From contig JBCCMQ010000014.1 in NCBI GenBank assembly GCA_039026235.1, positions 20,500 through 84,499 on the forward strand: a DNA stretch of 64,000 nt. The letters run 5' to 3'. The notes below the pieces were generated by a model, which did no database searches, had not been told where the DNA came from, and saw only the letters and a list, made by a program, of their open reading frames with translations. Source of the DNA: JBCCMQ01 sp039026235 (GTDB lineage Bacteria; Pseudomonadota; Alphaproteobacteria; Rhodobacterales; Rhodobacteraceae). Below, one piece after another: positions 1-7,878 of this stretch. The first letter of the stretch is position 1, and each line of letters opens with the position of its first letter. Made by a program: the position numbers and the translations under genes.

Positions 1-435
1 ATCCCAGGGTGCCAGGAACTGCCCCTTCTTGATGTTGATGGCGGCGCCCGTCTGGCCCGCCGCGAGCAAGAGATCCGTCTGCCGGCTCAGAAACGCTGGG
101 ATCTGCAGGATGTCGATGACTTCGGCCGACGCCTCGCACTGATCCGGTGCGTGCACGTCGGTCAGGACGGGCACGCCGATTGCGTTCTTGACCGCCTGAT
201 GGACCTTCAGCCCGCTGTCGATCCCAAGACCGCGCTGGCCCGAAACCGAGGTTCTGTTCGCCTTGTCAAAGGAACCCTTGAACACGAAACCGACGCCCGC
301 CGCATCGCAAGTCTCTTTCAGCCGGCCCGCGATCATCTGTGCGTGGTCCGTACTTTCAAGCTGGCAGGGGCCGCTGATCAGGGTCAGTGGGCGGTCGTTT
401 CCGAATGTAACGCCGCCAACTTCGACGTCTTTCAT
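1..435 (-). CDS. kdsA: 3-deoxy-8-phosphooctulonate synthase KdsA (partial, N-terminal 145 residues)
   Basis: KdsA condenses phosphoenolpyruvate with arabinose 5-phosphate to make KDO 8-phosphate, the sugar used in lipid A core and in the linker of ABC-exported capsules. The reading frame is open to the window edge, so only the N-terminal half is present. Visible family motifs are ISGPCQLES near residue 20, FKGSFDKANR near residue 52, the GLGIDSGLK stretch, PVLTDVHAPDQC near residue 90, and the QIPAFLSRQTDLL and NIKKGQFLAPWD segments. The ATG at 435 overlaps the TGA of kpsE by one base in an ATGA arrangement, so the two are probably translationally coupled. The position beside kpsT and kpsE suggests this copy serves capsule synthesis; whether another kdsA exists cannot be seen here. 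Confidence 0.95.
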   Translation of the reverse strand, partial: MKDVEVGGVTFGNDRPLTLISGPCQLESTDHAQMIAGRLKETCDAAGVGFVFKGSFDKANRTSVSGQRGLGIDSGLKVHQAVKNAIGVPVLTDVHAPDQCEASAEVIDILQIPAFLSRQTDLLLAAGQTGAAINIKKGQFLAPWD

Positions 436-2105
436 CAAGAAGAAACCTGTTCGCGCAGAACCGAGATCGTCATCGATCCCATCAGGTAGATCCCCATGAA
501 GATCAGAAAGGCCAGGGCCGTGTTTTCCCTTACGCGTGGATAGGCGGGTTCATCCGAAAGCGACGGGCGCACGCCCAGCACCAGATAACGCACCTGCCGG
601 TTTGCCTCGATCCGGGCCGTTTCAAGCTGTTGCAGCGACTGACTGAGCAGCAGTTGACGGGTTTCGAGATCCGCCTCGGCCACGACGAGTTCCCCGGTGA
701 TTTTCGCCAGCGACACGCCGCTGGCATCGCTTTCGGTCAGTTCGGCGCGCATGTTGCCGATCAGTTCGGTCAGTCGGGCGATATTGGCCTCGGCCACGTC
801 GACCTTTGCCTGGTTCGGACGCGGGTTGTCCAACAGAGACTGAAGGATCAGGGTTTCCTGTTTCAGCTCAACCTCAAAGGTCGAGATTTGGCCCATGATG
901 CTTGAAATTTCGGCCTCGGCGCTGAGCACGCCGCGCTGTTCCTGCAATTCAAGCACCCTTTCCTGGGCCGCGAGCATCTTGGCCTCGGCTTCTTCGTAGC
1001 TATCGCGCGCGCCCTGCATCTGGTCTTCGCGCATGCGCTGGGTCGACTGGTCGACGTGTTCTTCGGCGTATCTGACAAGGGCCTCAGAGAAATCCACGGA
1101 CTTCTGCGGGTCGGCCGAGCGGATCTCCATGCGGATAATCCCTTCGGTCGGATCGTAGCCGATCGTCACAAAGCGCTGATAGAGCTTGTACATCTCATCG
1201 TTGCTTGCATCCGCATCCAGGCGCTGTACGGCGTCAATCGACGGATCAGAATAATGGGCGCGAAACCCAAGCTCTTCATCAAGCCGCAGCATTGCCTCTC
1301 TGGACAGAAGAAAGCCCTGGACGTTGATGCTGTCTTGGGACGTCGCCAGCCCGGTGCCCCTTAGAAAGCCAAGGCTGTTTCCGTTCGCGGCCTCGCTTTG
1401 CTGAATGTAGAATTCTGAGTCAGTCGCATAAAGCGGTGTGGCAATCCGCGAGAAATAGAAGCCTGCCACAAGTGTCGGCAGCAGCACCAGAACAGCCAGG
1501 CGCAGAAACAGGTTGGACAGCGTGCGCCGTCGCCGCCGCGCGATGTCCTGTTGCAGGTCCATGATCTCTTTGGCGCGCTGGTCTTCGGCGCGCACCTGAA
1601 CAGACGGCACCGGCGGTTTTTCAGGCACTGTCTGGGGCAGGAGATGTTGGTTAGGCTGCAGTGTGGCTTCCGGTTTCGGCGGCTTCGGCAGCCGTATCCG
1701 GGCGACAGGCATATCCTTGGCCGCAGCCGGTTCCGGCTTTGGCGGCTCTTCTTCCACGATCTTTAGCCGGTTGGCCGGCTTGAAAGGGTTCACGCCCCTT
1801 TTGCGTAACTCATGCACCGCTTCTTCGTCGGTCGCTGCCGCAATGCCCATCCGCTGAGCCGTGCGCCGGGCCATGCGGAGTTGTTTTGCGGTGAATGCCT
1901 CTTGCGGCGCGCTATCCTCGGCCGCTGGGGGTTCCGCTGGTGCGTCCGCGCGCTTGGTGTCCGCAGGTTGTTTCCAGGCGGCGGGCTTTTCCGGTTCGGC
2001 AGTCGGGGACTTGGACGCTTCCGCATCAATAGCTTCCGACCCCGAAATGTTTAGGGATTCTGACCGGCGGATGCGGAATTTTCTAGCTGTCGGTTTGGTA
2101 GTCAT
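435..2105 (-). CDS. kpsE: Capsule polysaccharide export inner-membrane protein (KpsE/CtrB/BexC family)
   Basis: A 556-residue polysaccharide co-polymerase of the type that links an ABC exporter to the outer-membrane channel during capsule export. A membrane segment lies near residues 200-219, followed by a periplasmic domain with heptad-rich coiled coil around residues 365-480, and a second membrane segment lies near residues 530-548. That is the two-helix PCP topology. About 190 residues of Pro/Ala-rich, charged cytoplasmic sequence precede the first helix, much longer than in E. coli KpsE (about 380 residues in total). The start ATG at 2105 lies inside kpsT, overlapping it by 23 bases. Family is clear; the exact name (KpsE versus CtrB or BexC) is a convention. 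Confidence 0.85.
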   Translation of the reverse strand: MTTKPTARKFRIRRSESLNISGSEAIDAEASKSPTAEPEKPAAWKQPADTKRADAPAEPPAAEDSAPQEAFTAKQLRMARRTAQRMGIAAATDEEAVHELRKRGVNPFKPANRLKIVEEEPPKPEPAAAKDMPVARIRLPKPPKPEATLQPNQHLLPQTVPEKPPVPSVQVRAEDQRAKEIMDLQQDIARRRRRTLSNLFLRLAVLVLLPTLVAGFYFSRIATPLYATDSEFYIQQSEAANGNSLGFLRGTGLATSQDSINVQGFLLSREAMLRLDEELGFRAHYSDPSIDAVQRLDADASNDEMYKLYQRFVTIGYDPTEGIIRMEIRSADPQKSVDFSEALVRYAEEHVDQSTQRMREDQMQGARDSYEEAEAKMLAAQERVLELQEQRGVLSAEAEISSIMGQISTFEVELKQETLILQSLLDNPRPNQAKVDVAEANIARLTELIGNMRAELTESDASGVSLAKITGELVVAEADLETRQLLLSQSLQQLETARIEANRQVRYLVLGVRPSLSDEPAYPRVRENTALAFLIFMGIYLMGSMTISVLREQVSS

Positions 2106-2742
2106 AAAGCGCCCTTGCCTCTTCGAGCGTGTCGAATGTGTACAGTGTGCCCTGTTTTAGCACCGCCGCCGACCGGCAGAATTTTTCAAGAACGGCCGCG
2201 TCGTGGGAAACGATGACGACGGTCGTCCGCTCTAGCCTTTCTCGCAGGATACTCGCGGCGCGGCGGTTGAACTCCACGTCGGTCGTGGCCGGCATCCCTT
2301 CATCGATCAAGTATAGATCAAAATCCAGCGCAAGCATCAGTGAGAAACTCAATCGTGCGCGCATGCCCGCCGAATAGGTACCAAGCGGCTGGTCAAAGTA
2401 TTCCTCAAGTCCGCAAAGCCAGCGGCAGAATGCCTCGACATAGTCGGGGTCCAGACCGTAAAGGCGGGCGATATAGCGCGAATTTTCCGCCGCCGTGTGC
2501 TTGCCGACGACCCCGCCCATGAAACCCAAAGGGAACGAGACGCGGCAATCGCGCGTGATGGTCCCCTCATCGGGTTTCTCAAGACCGCACATCATATTGA
2601 TAAGCGTCGTCTTTCCTGTGCCGTTGGGCGCCAGAATGCCCAGCGAATTTCCGGGCTCCACACGAAAAGACGCCCGATCCAGGATGATCTTGCGACGCGT
2701 TCCCGTCCAGAACGACTTGCTGACATCGCGGAATTCCAGCAT
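2083..2742 (-). CDS. kpsT: Capsule polysaccharide ABC transporter ATP-binding protein
   Basis: A 219-residue ATPase of the KpsT/CtrD type, which energises transfer of capsular polysaccharide across the inner membrane. From the ATG at 2742 it shows a Walker A of the form GILAPNGTGKTT, an ABC signature TYSAGMRARLSFS, a Walker B DLYLIDEGMPATTD and an H-loop VSHDAA. The acidic residue after Walker B is in the place expected for KpsT-like proteins. I chose this methionine over upstream codons because family proteins begin with a short MLEFRDVSK-like strand. The membrane partner KpsM is not in the window. It is first in an overlapping run kpsT-kpsE-kdsA and probably shares one promoter located within 2743-2940. 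Confidence 0.9.
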   Translation of the reverse strand: MLEFRDVSKSFWTGTRRKIILDRASFRVEPGNSLGILAPNGTGKTTLINMMCGLEKPDEGTITRDCRVSFPLGFMGGVVGKHTAAENSRYIARLYGLDPDYVEAFCRWLCGLEEYFDQPLGTYSAGMRARLSFSLMLALDFDLYLIDEGMPATTDVEFNRRAASILRERLERTTVVIVSHDAAVLEKFCRSAAVLKQGTLYTFDTLEEARALYDYQTDS

Positions 2743-2940
2743 GGCGGTCGCCTGCTCCGCTAAAACTGCTCGTACGTTACACATTGAACGTTAACAGGAA
2801 TTGGCACTGCTCGAATTTAGTATGCGCCAAACTGTGGGCGCAGGGCAACACACCACCACGGCTGGGTGAAAACGGTCTCAGAATCGCGCGCGTGGCGCGC
2901 CGCCGGGGCTCAGCGCGGCGCATGCCAGCAGACGCACCGC
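2743..2940 (-). other. Intergenic region upstream of the capsule genes
   Basis: This 198-base gap separates the permease stop from kpsT. It is locally AT-richer near 2774-2830. Two direct copies of ACGTTA, at 2774-2779 and 2788-2793, are spaced 14 bases apart (TAACGT on the transcribed strand), which could be a regulator site. I found no convincing -35/-10 pair. Confidence 0.2.
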
Positions 2941-3975
2941 CTATGCGATCAGGTTCCAGCTCAGCCCGGCCAGAACCGCGCCAATGATCCCGAGGCTGAT
3001 GTAAACCGTGAATATCCGTGGCTTGACCAGCGCCCAGACCGCAACGGCGGCGGGAATGCTGCTGACGCCGCCGGCGATGATGAACGCCATGGCGGCCCCG
3101 TTCGACATGCCCTGGATCAGCAACGCATCGATCAGGGGCACCGCCGCATAGCCATTCATGTAGGCGGGCGCACCGACCAAAGCGCCCAGCAGGATCGGGC
3201 CAAACCCGTCGCCGCCCAGAACCGTTGCGATCCATTCCGAAGGCACATAGCGCAGCATCAGCGCCTCTAGCACATAGGCCAAAATCAGCCACTTGCTCAG
3301 GAACAGCGCATTGTCGACGGCGGTTTCCCGGAAGCTCGCGCGCCGCGTCCGATCTTGCCAGAACGCCCAATGCGGCTTGCCCTTGAACGGGCTTGGGCCG
3401 CAGCCGCAACCACCGCGTGCGGGTTGTTCGCGCAATGGCTCGGCGAACAAAGGTGTGCCGGAAAACGCCTTGACCGCCACGCCGCCCATAAGGCCAAGCG
3501 ATACGGCCGCGATCGTCTTGGCGATTGCGAATTCGGTGCCCAGGGTTCCGGCGGTGATCAGAAACATCGCCGGATCCATCAGCGGGGAGGACAGCCAAAA
3601 GGCCATGACCGCAGACAGAGGTGCCCCCACGGCCAAAAGCGCGGCGATGAACGGGATGACCTCGCAGGAACAGAAAGGCGACAGACCGCCGGCCATGGCC
3701 CCGAACAGGATCATCCGAAACTCATTGCCTTCAAATGCCCGGGCCAAAAGGCTTTCCGCACCGGTTGCTTTCAGCCAGGCGACCGCCAGAACCGCGAAGG
3801 TAATGAAAATTCCGGTGTGCGCGAAAGTCGTCGCCGTGAAGGTGACGGTGGGCAGGAACTCTTCCGGTGCCAGTATGGCGACCAGCGCAAGGATGACCAC
3901 GATTGCCAGCCAGGCCTTGTCAATCCTGCGCCAAAGCGCGGGCAATTCCGGCAGTTTCACGGAAAGATCAGACAT
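2941..3975 (-). CDS. ArsP/DUF318-family permease
   Basis: A 344-residue polytopic membrane protein with about eight to ten hydrophobic segments. The segment GGLSPFCSCEVIPFIAAL near residues 95-112 carries the Cys-x-Cys pair typical of the PF03773 permease family, whose members include ArsP methylarsenite exporters. Other family features are the SSPLMDPAMF stretch and a second repeat containing GAPAYMNGYAAVPL. A cysteine-rich glycine loop (GGCGCG) lies in the central hydrophilic region. Its ATG lies inside the end of the preceding arsR-like gene, overlapping it by eight bases, so the two are co-transcribed and the permease is probably derepressed by the regulator's ligand. Whether the substrate is an organoarsenical, another metalloid or a divalent metal cannot be decided from sequence. 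Confidence 0.8.
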   Translation of the reverse strand: MSDLSVKLPELPALWRRIDKAWLAIVVILALVAILAPEEFLPTVTFTATTFAHTGIFITFAVLAVAWLKATGAESLLARAFEGNEFRMILFGAMAGGLSPFCSCEVIPFIAALLAVGAPLSAVMAFWLSSPLMDPAMFLITAGTLGTEFAIAKTIAAVSLGLMGGVAVKAFSGTPLFAEPLREQPARGGCGCGPSPFKGKPHWAFWQDRTRRASFRETAVDNALFLSKWLILAYVLEALMLRYVPSEWIATVLGGDGFGPILLGALVGAPAYMNGYAAVPLIDALLIQGMSNGAAMAFIIAGGVSSIPAAVAVWALVKPRIFTVYISLGIIGAVLAGLSWNLIA

Positions 3976-4315
3976 CTTTGTTCGGCCCTTTCACGGCATC
4001 GCCGGCATCGGCGCAGCATTCCTTCAGCAGAAACTTGGACAGCGCTTCCATTTCGGGATAGCGGGCTGCAAAGCAGATCACGGTCCGCCCGTGTTTCGCC
4101 TGTTGAACCAGGCCCGCCTGAGACAGGATCTTCATATGGTGGGTCAAGGTTGACCCGCTGACATCGCAGCGCGCACCGACCTCGCCAATGCTCAGCCCCT
4201 CGGGTCCGGCGCGCACCAATGTCCGCAGCACCGACAAACGCTGCTCGGAGCCCAGGGCGGCAAAGGTCGAAGCGACTTCGGCCAGCGAGATCTCAGAATC
4301 AGGTCCATGTTTCAT
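3968..4315 (-). CDS. ArsR-family transcriptional repressor
   Basis: A winged-helix regulator of about 115 residues. The core runs from AEVASTFAALGSEQRLSVL through the recognition region GARCDVSGSTLTHHMKIL to the wing QQAKHGRTVICF, and KECC near the C terminus supplies a cysteine pair that could bind metal or metalloid. An in-frame ATG 39 bases upstream (4354) has a better Shine-Dalgarno-like GGGGAAGAG. However, the extra residues would be encoded by codons such as AGA and ATA that are rare in this genome, and they would cover the palindrome at 4323-4346, so I prefer 4315. It precedes and overlaps the permease gene, the usual repressor-efflux arrangement, and is divergent from the glycosylase-like gene at 4394. 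Confidence 0.85.
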   Translation of the reverse strand: MKHGPDSEISLAEVASTFAALGSEQRLSVLRTLVRAGPEGLSIGEVGARCDVSGSTLTHHMKILSQAGLVQQAKHGRTVICFAARYPEMEALSKFLLKECCADAGDAVKGPNKDV

Positions 4316-4322
4316 ACGTTCT

Positions 4323-4346
4323 ATATTTCTAGAATTATCGAAATAA
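4323..4346. promoter_or_regulatory. Candidate ArsR operator
   Basis: An AT-rich dyad in GC-rich surroundings: TATTTC at 4324-4329 and its exact inverted copy GAAATA at 4340-4345, separated by ten bases, with a nested perfect palindrome TTCTAGAA at 4327-4334. It sits directly upstream of the preferred arsR start and 48 bases before the divergent gene, as expected of an autoregulatory operator. The site is inferred from symmetry only. Confidence 0.5.
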
Positions 4347-4393
4347 TCAAGCATCGATTTGTGCTCTTCCCCTTTGCGTTCTAGGTCAGGCAC

Positions 4394-4999
4394 ATGGAGC
4401 TTCTGGATGGCAGCCTGCAACGCGAGATCGGTCACTGCCGGATCTGCGCGGATCGCTTTGCCGCGACCGAGACCCGGCACGGGCCGCGACCGGTCCCATG
4501 GTTCGATCGCGGCGCAAGGCTCTTGATCGCCGGGCAGGCGCCGGGGGCGCGCGTTCATGACATTGGCCGCCCCTTTGCCGATCCCTCGGGTGATCGGCTG
4601 CGGGCATGGCTTGGCGTCGACGAGCAAATCTTCTACGACCGCTCGAAAATTGCCTTTGTGCCGATGGCATTTTGCTTTCCGGGATACGACAAGAAAGGCT
4701 CTGACCTGCCGCCGCCCGGTGTCTGTGCCGAAACCTGGAGGACGCAGGTCTTGCAACAGCTTGCCGATGTCAGGCTGACGCTTCTGATCGGTCGCTATGC
4801 GCAAAGCTGGCATCTGGGTCTGCCCAAATCGGAACGCGTGTCCGAGACCGTCGCGCGCTGGCGCGATTTTGCACCCGCCACAATCCCCTTGCCGCATCCG
4901 TCATGGCGCAACACCGCTTGGCTGAGGCGCAATCCGTGGTTCGAGGAAGAGTTGCTGCCGGTTCTGCGCCAACGCGTGAAAGAGGTTCTGGGGATATGA
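4394..4999 (+). CDS. Uracil-DNA glycosylase superfamily protein
   Basis: A 201-residue protein with the two signature motifs of the UDG fold. GQAPGARVHDIG near residues 46-57 corresponds to the water-activating and glycine-rich loop, and PLPHPSWRNT near residues 170-179 corresponds to the DNA-intercalating loop. CxxC at the N terminus (HCRICADRF) resembles part of a metal site, but I do not see the full four-cysteine set of family 4 enzymes. Proteins of this size and motif set are often labelled uracil-DNA glycosylase family. Actual glycosylase activity is not certain, because motif 1 lacks the usual D/N a few residues downstream. The following gene starts within its stop codon (ATGA), so the two are coupled. 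Confidence 0.75.
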   Translation: MELLDGSLQREIGHCRICADRFAATETRHGPRPVPWFDRGARLLIAGQAPGARVHDIGRPFADPSGDRLRAWLGVDEQIFYDRSKIAFVPMAFCFPGYDKKGSDLPPPGVCAETWRTQVLQQLADVRLTLLIGRYAQSWHLGLPKSERVSETVARWRDFAPATIPLPHPSWRNTAWLRRNPWFEEELLPVLRQRVKEVLGI

Positions 5000-5778
5000 G
5001 CCTGATCGACCGCGCCTTGCTGCGTATGGAGAAGGATCCGGAAGCGGCGGCGCCGCGGATGCAGTTTTTTGGCCGGCTGGTCGCGACCGAGCTTTTTCTG
5101 ATGCTCGAAAAGGAAGGATCCGATGACAATCTGGAACCGGTTGTTGCGGAAACCGAAGAGGGCGCATTCGCCCTGGTTTTCGATTCCGAAGAACGCCTCG
5201 CTTCGGCCGCCGGCAGACCGGTTCCCTATGCCGCGCTGCCCGGCGGAGAACTGGCGCGGATGCTGCTCGGCTCGGGCCTGGGCCTGGCGCTGAATTCCGC
5301 CGGAACGGGCGTTCCCTTTCTGGCGTCGCCCGCCACGCTGGAATGGCTTTGCGCGCAGGCGCCTGCCGCGCCTGCATCCGCCGAGGTATTGCTTTATTCG
5401 GTGGCGCCCCCTCGAAGGCTGCCCCAGGACCGGCTACAGATCCTGGACGAGGCCCTGGCCGCCCTGGCGGGCCTTGCAGAACGGGCCTTTCTGGCAACCG
5501 GGACCACCGCCGAAGGGGACGCGCATCAGATCCTTGTTGTTGTCAACCTTGTCGAAACGCTGCAGGCCCATGCCGCCGGTCATCTGGCGCACGCGCTTGC
5601 CTTTTCCGGCACCGATGACGAGACCGAGACTGTGGACCTTCTGTTCCTGAGCGACGACAACCCGCTTCTCGAAGCCGTGGCGCGGGTGGGTTTGCGTTTC
5701 GATCTCCCCGAAATTCCGGAACCGGAGCCGCCGAAAGCGCCGGGTACCGATCCAGCGCGTCCTCCACGCCTGCGCTAG
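4996..5778 (+). CDS. SseB-family protein
   Basis: A 260-residue soluble protein. The N-terminal half, with RFFGRL-like and ATELFLMLE segments, an FDSEERLA strand and a YAALPGGELARMLL helix, matches the layout of the SseB N-terminal domain (PF07179). E. coli SseB is linked genetically to serine sensitivity and its biochemical role is unsettled. The C-terminal half alternates helices and strands and ends in a Pro-rich tail. The ATG at 4996 overlaps the TGA of the glycosylase-like gene; an ATG further upstream at 4903 would run deep into that gene and is rejected. No motif suggests enzymatic activity. Confidence 0.7.
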   Translation: MSLIDRALLRMEKDPEAAAPRMQFFGRLVATELFLMLEKEGSDDNLEPVVAETEEGAFALVFDSEERLASAAGRPVPYAALPGGELARMLLGSGLGLALNSAGTGVPFLASPATLEWLCAQAPAAPASAEVLLYSVAPPRRLPQDRLQILDEALAALAGLAERAFLATGTTAEGDAHQILVVVNLVETLQAHAAGHLAHALAFSGTDDETETVDLLFLSDDNPLLEAVARVGLRFDLPEIPEPEPPKAPGTDPARPPRLR

Positions 5779-5798
5779 GGGCACGTTGCGGCTTTGCG

Positions 5799-6758
5799 CT
5801 AGTAACCCAGACCGCGATCGACCAGATGCAGAAGCGGTGCGCCCATGGCAACGCGACGGACGTTTTCGGCGATGACGCGGCTGGCCGTCTCGGGCCGCGT
5901 GGCGGATGCTATATGGGGTGTGACGGTAACGCGCGGATGTGTCCAGAACGGATGATCCGGGGGCAATGGCTCAACGCGAAAGGTATCCAGGGTCGCATGG
6001 CCGACCTGGCCGCTTTCCAGCGCCTCCAGAAGCGCCGCGTCGTCGACCAGCCCGCCGCGTCCTGGGTTCAGCAGCACCGCCCCCTTCGGCAAAAGCGCCA
6101 GCCGTTCGGCATCGATCAGGTCGCTGGTGGCCTCTGTCAGTGGCAAGAGAAGCACCAGAATGTCGGACCGCTGGATCAGCTGTTCCAGACCATCTGATCC
6201 GTGAAAAGCCGGAAAGTGCGAAGCATCGTGCGCCGTGCGGCTCCACCCCGCCACATCGAAGCCAAGCGACACCAGGGCGTCCGCGCAGGCAGCGCCCAGA
6301 CTGCCAAGCCCCAGGATCCCGACCCTTTGCTGGGACGCGAGCTTTGGTACGCGGTAGCGCCAGTCACCGGGGGGGCAGGTGATATCCAGGTCGATCTCGA
6401 GGTGGTGGCGCAGCACATGTGCGGTGACCCACTCGATCATGCCCTGGGTCAGGCCGGGGTCCACCATTCTGGCCAAGGGCACCTGCAGGGTGGTATTGTC
6501 GACGATATCCTCGACACCGGCCCAGAGATTGAGAACGGCCTTGAGATTGGTGAACGGACCAAAGTCTTCCAGCCCCGAATTCGGGGCGTAGACGATTACG
6601 TCCACGCGCGCGGGGTCGTCGATCTCGTTGACCAGAGTGCAGTCCACGCCGGCACCGGCAAATGCTGCCTCTAGCTGTTTCCGGTACTGGGGCCAGCGAT
6701 GGGGCAGGGCGGCGAAAAGAACGTTCAGGGACAACGTGTCACCGCGGCCTGTGCACAT
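5799..6758 (-). CDS. D-isomer 2-hydroxyacid dehydrogenase (glyoxylate/hydroxypyruvate reductase-like)
   Basis: A protein of about 311-319 residues in the NAD(P)-dependent 2-hydroxyacid dehydrogenase family. The nucleotide-binding loop reads GILGLGSLGAACADAL, the catalytic region includes NPGRGGLVDD with its arginine and a DTFRVEPLP segment, and PHIASATRPETA carries the catalytic histidine. The short form with this ending resembles GhrA, which reduces glyoxylate and hydroxypyruvate. The start is uncertain. An ATG at 6758 overlaps rodA by 20 bases, while a TTG at 6734 directly follows the rodA stop and gives an N terminus (LSLNVLFAALPHRW) closer to the family. It is the last gene of the mre-mrd run and may be expressed by read-through. 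Confidence 0.85.
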   Translation of the reverse strand: MCTGRGDTLSLNVLFAALPHRWPQYRKQLEAAFAGAGVDCTLVNEIDDPARVDVIVYAPNSGLEDFGPFTNLKAVLNLWAGVEDIVDNTTLQVPLARMVDPGLTQGMIEWVTAHVLRHHLEIDLDITCPPGDWRYRVPKLASQQRVGILGLGSLGAACADALVSLGFDVAGWSRTAHDASHFPAFHGSDGLEQLIQRSDILVLLLPLTEATSDLIDAERLALLPKGAVLLNPGRGGLVDDAALLEALESGQVGHATLDTFRVEPLPPDHPFWTHPRVTVTPHIASATRPETASRVIAENVRRVAMGAPLLHLVDRGLGY

Positions 6759-7878
6759 GGGCGCTTTGCACCAGGCCGAAGGCGGCCAGCAGCACCAGCA
6801 TCGCCGATCCTCCGTAAGAGACCAGAGGCAAGGGTACTCCGACCACCGGCGCGAGGCCCATGACCATCGACATGTTGACGGCGAAGAACAGGAAGAAGGT
6901 CGTGGCGATCCCGAGTATCAAAAGCGATGAAAAGCGGCTTGGGTTCTGGACCGCCGAGGCAATGCAGAACACGATGATCAGCGCATAAAGCGCCAGCAGG
7001 GAAATACCGCCCACAAAGCCGAACTCTTCGGCCAGGGTCGTGAAGATGAAATCCGTGTGCTTTTCAGGCAGAAAGTTCAGCCGGCTTTGCGTGCCCTCCA
7101 TGAACCCCCGGCCGTTCCATCCGCCCGAGCCCAGCGCGATCTTCGACTGAGTGATGTGATAGCCGGCCCCCATCGGGTCGGTGGCCGGGTCCAGAAAGGT
7201 ATCGATGCGCCTATACTGATAATCCTTCAGAAGCTGCCAGGTCGTTCCGCGCGACGCGAAGACGCTGAAAACCACGCCGCCGACCATCGCGATGACAGCT
7301 CCGAAATAGAGAAAACTGACACCCGCCAGGAACATCAATGCGCCGCCCCCGGCCAGAAGCAGGATTGCGGTGCCCAGGTCCGGCTGCTTCAAGACGAGCG
7401 CGGTTGGTATGAGAATCAGGAGCACCGGGATAGCCACCCAAAGGGGGCGCGACGTCCGGTTCAGGGGCAGCCAGTCGTAATAGGCCGCAAGGATCATCAC
7501 CAGTGTGATCTTGGTCAGCTCGGACGGCTGAAGGCGCATGAAACCCAGATCTATCCAGCGCTGGGCCCCCATGCCGACCACCCCGAATAGCTCTACCGCC
7601 AGCAACAGAAGAAGCGAGCCGATATAGGCAAGGCCGGCCATGTTGCGCCAGAACCAGATCGGCACCATCGCCACCACCAGCATGACCAAAAGGCCCAGCA
7701 GAAACCGTTTGAACTGGGGTTCAACCCAGGGGCTGAAGGATCCGCCGGCGACCGAATAGAGCATCAGAAAGCCAATGCCGCAAACGGCTGACAACAGTAG
7801 AACCAGTGCCCAGTTCAGGTGCAGAACCTTCGAAAAGCCTGTGGGTACACGCTTGATGTTGTACTCAAGATAGCTCAT
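6739..7878 (-). CDS. rodA: Peptidoglycan glycosyltransferase RodA
   Basis: A 379-residue SEDS-family polymerase that elongates glycan strands for the lateral wall together with PBP2 and MreB. About ten membrane helices are visible. The large periplasmic loop contains GSGGWNGRGFMEG and LPEKHTDFIFTTLAEEFG, and the aspartate of HTDFIF corresponds to the essential SEDS aspartate. The C-terminal PLVSYGGSAML motif is also typical. The ATG at 7878 overlaps the mrdA TGA (ATGA), and the gene order mreB-mreC-mreD-mrdA-rodA is the common proteobacterial elongasome operon. Confidence 0.96.
   Translation of the reverse strand: MSYLEYNIKRVPTGFSKVLHLNWALVLLLSAVCGIGFLMLYSVAGGSFSPWVEPQFKRFLLGLLVMLVVAMVPIWFWRNMAGLAYIGSLLLLLAVELFGVVGMGAQRWIDLGFMRLQPSELTKITLVMILAAYYDWLPLNRTSRPLWVAIPVLLILIPTALVLKQPDLGTAILLLAGGGALMFLAGVSFLYFGAVIAMVGGVVFSVFASRGTTWQLLKDYQYRRIDTFLDPATDPMGAGYHITQSKIALGSGGWNGRGFMEGTQSRLNFLPEKHTDFIFTTLAEEFGFVGGISLLALYALIIVFCIASAVQNPSRFSSLLILGIATTFFLFFAVNMSMVMGLAPVVGVPLPLVSYGGSAMLVLLAAFGLVQSAHVHRPR

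Noticed and set aside
3968..4897. 309-codon minus-strand frame extending the ArsR gene upstream
   Set aside because: The extension runs antisense through the glycosylase-like gene and crosses the candidate operator; only the last 115 codons match the ArsR family.
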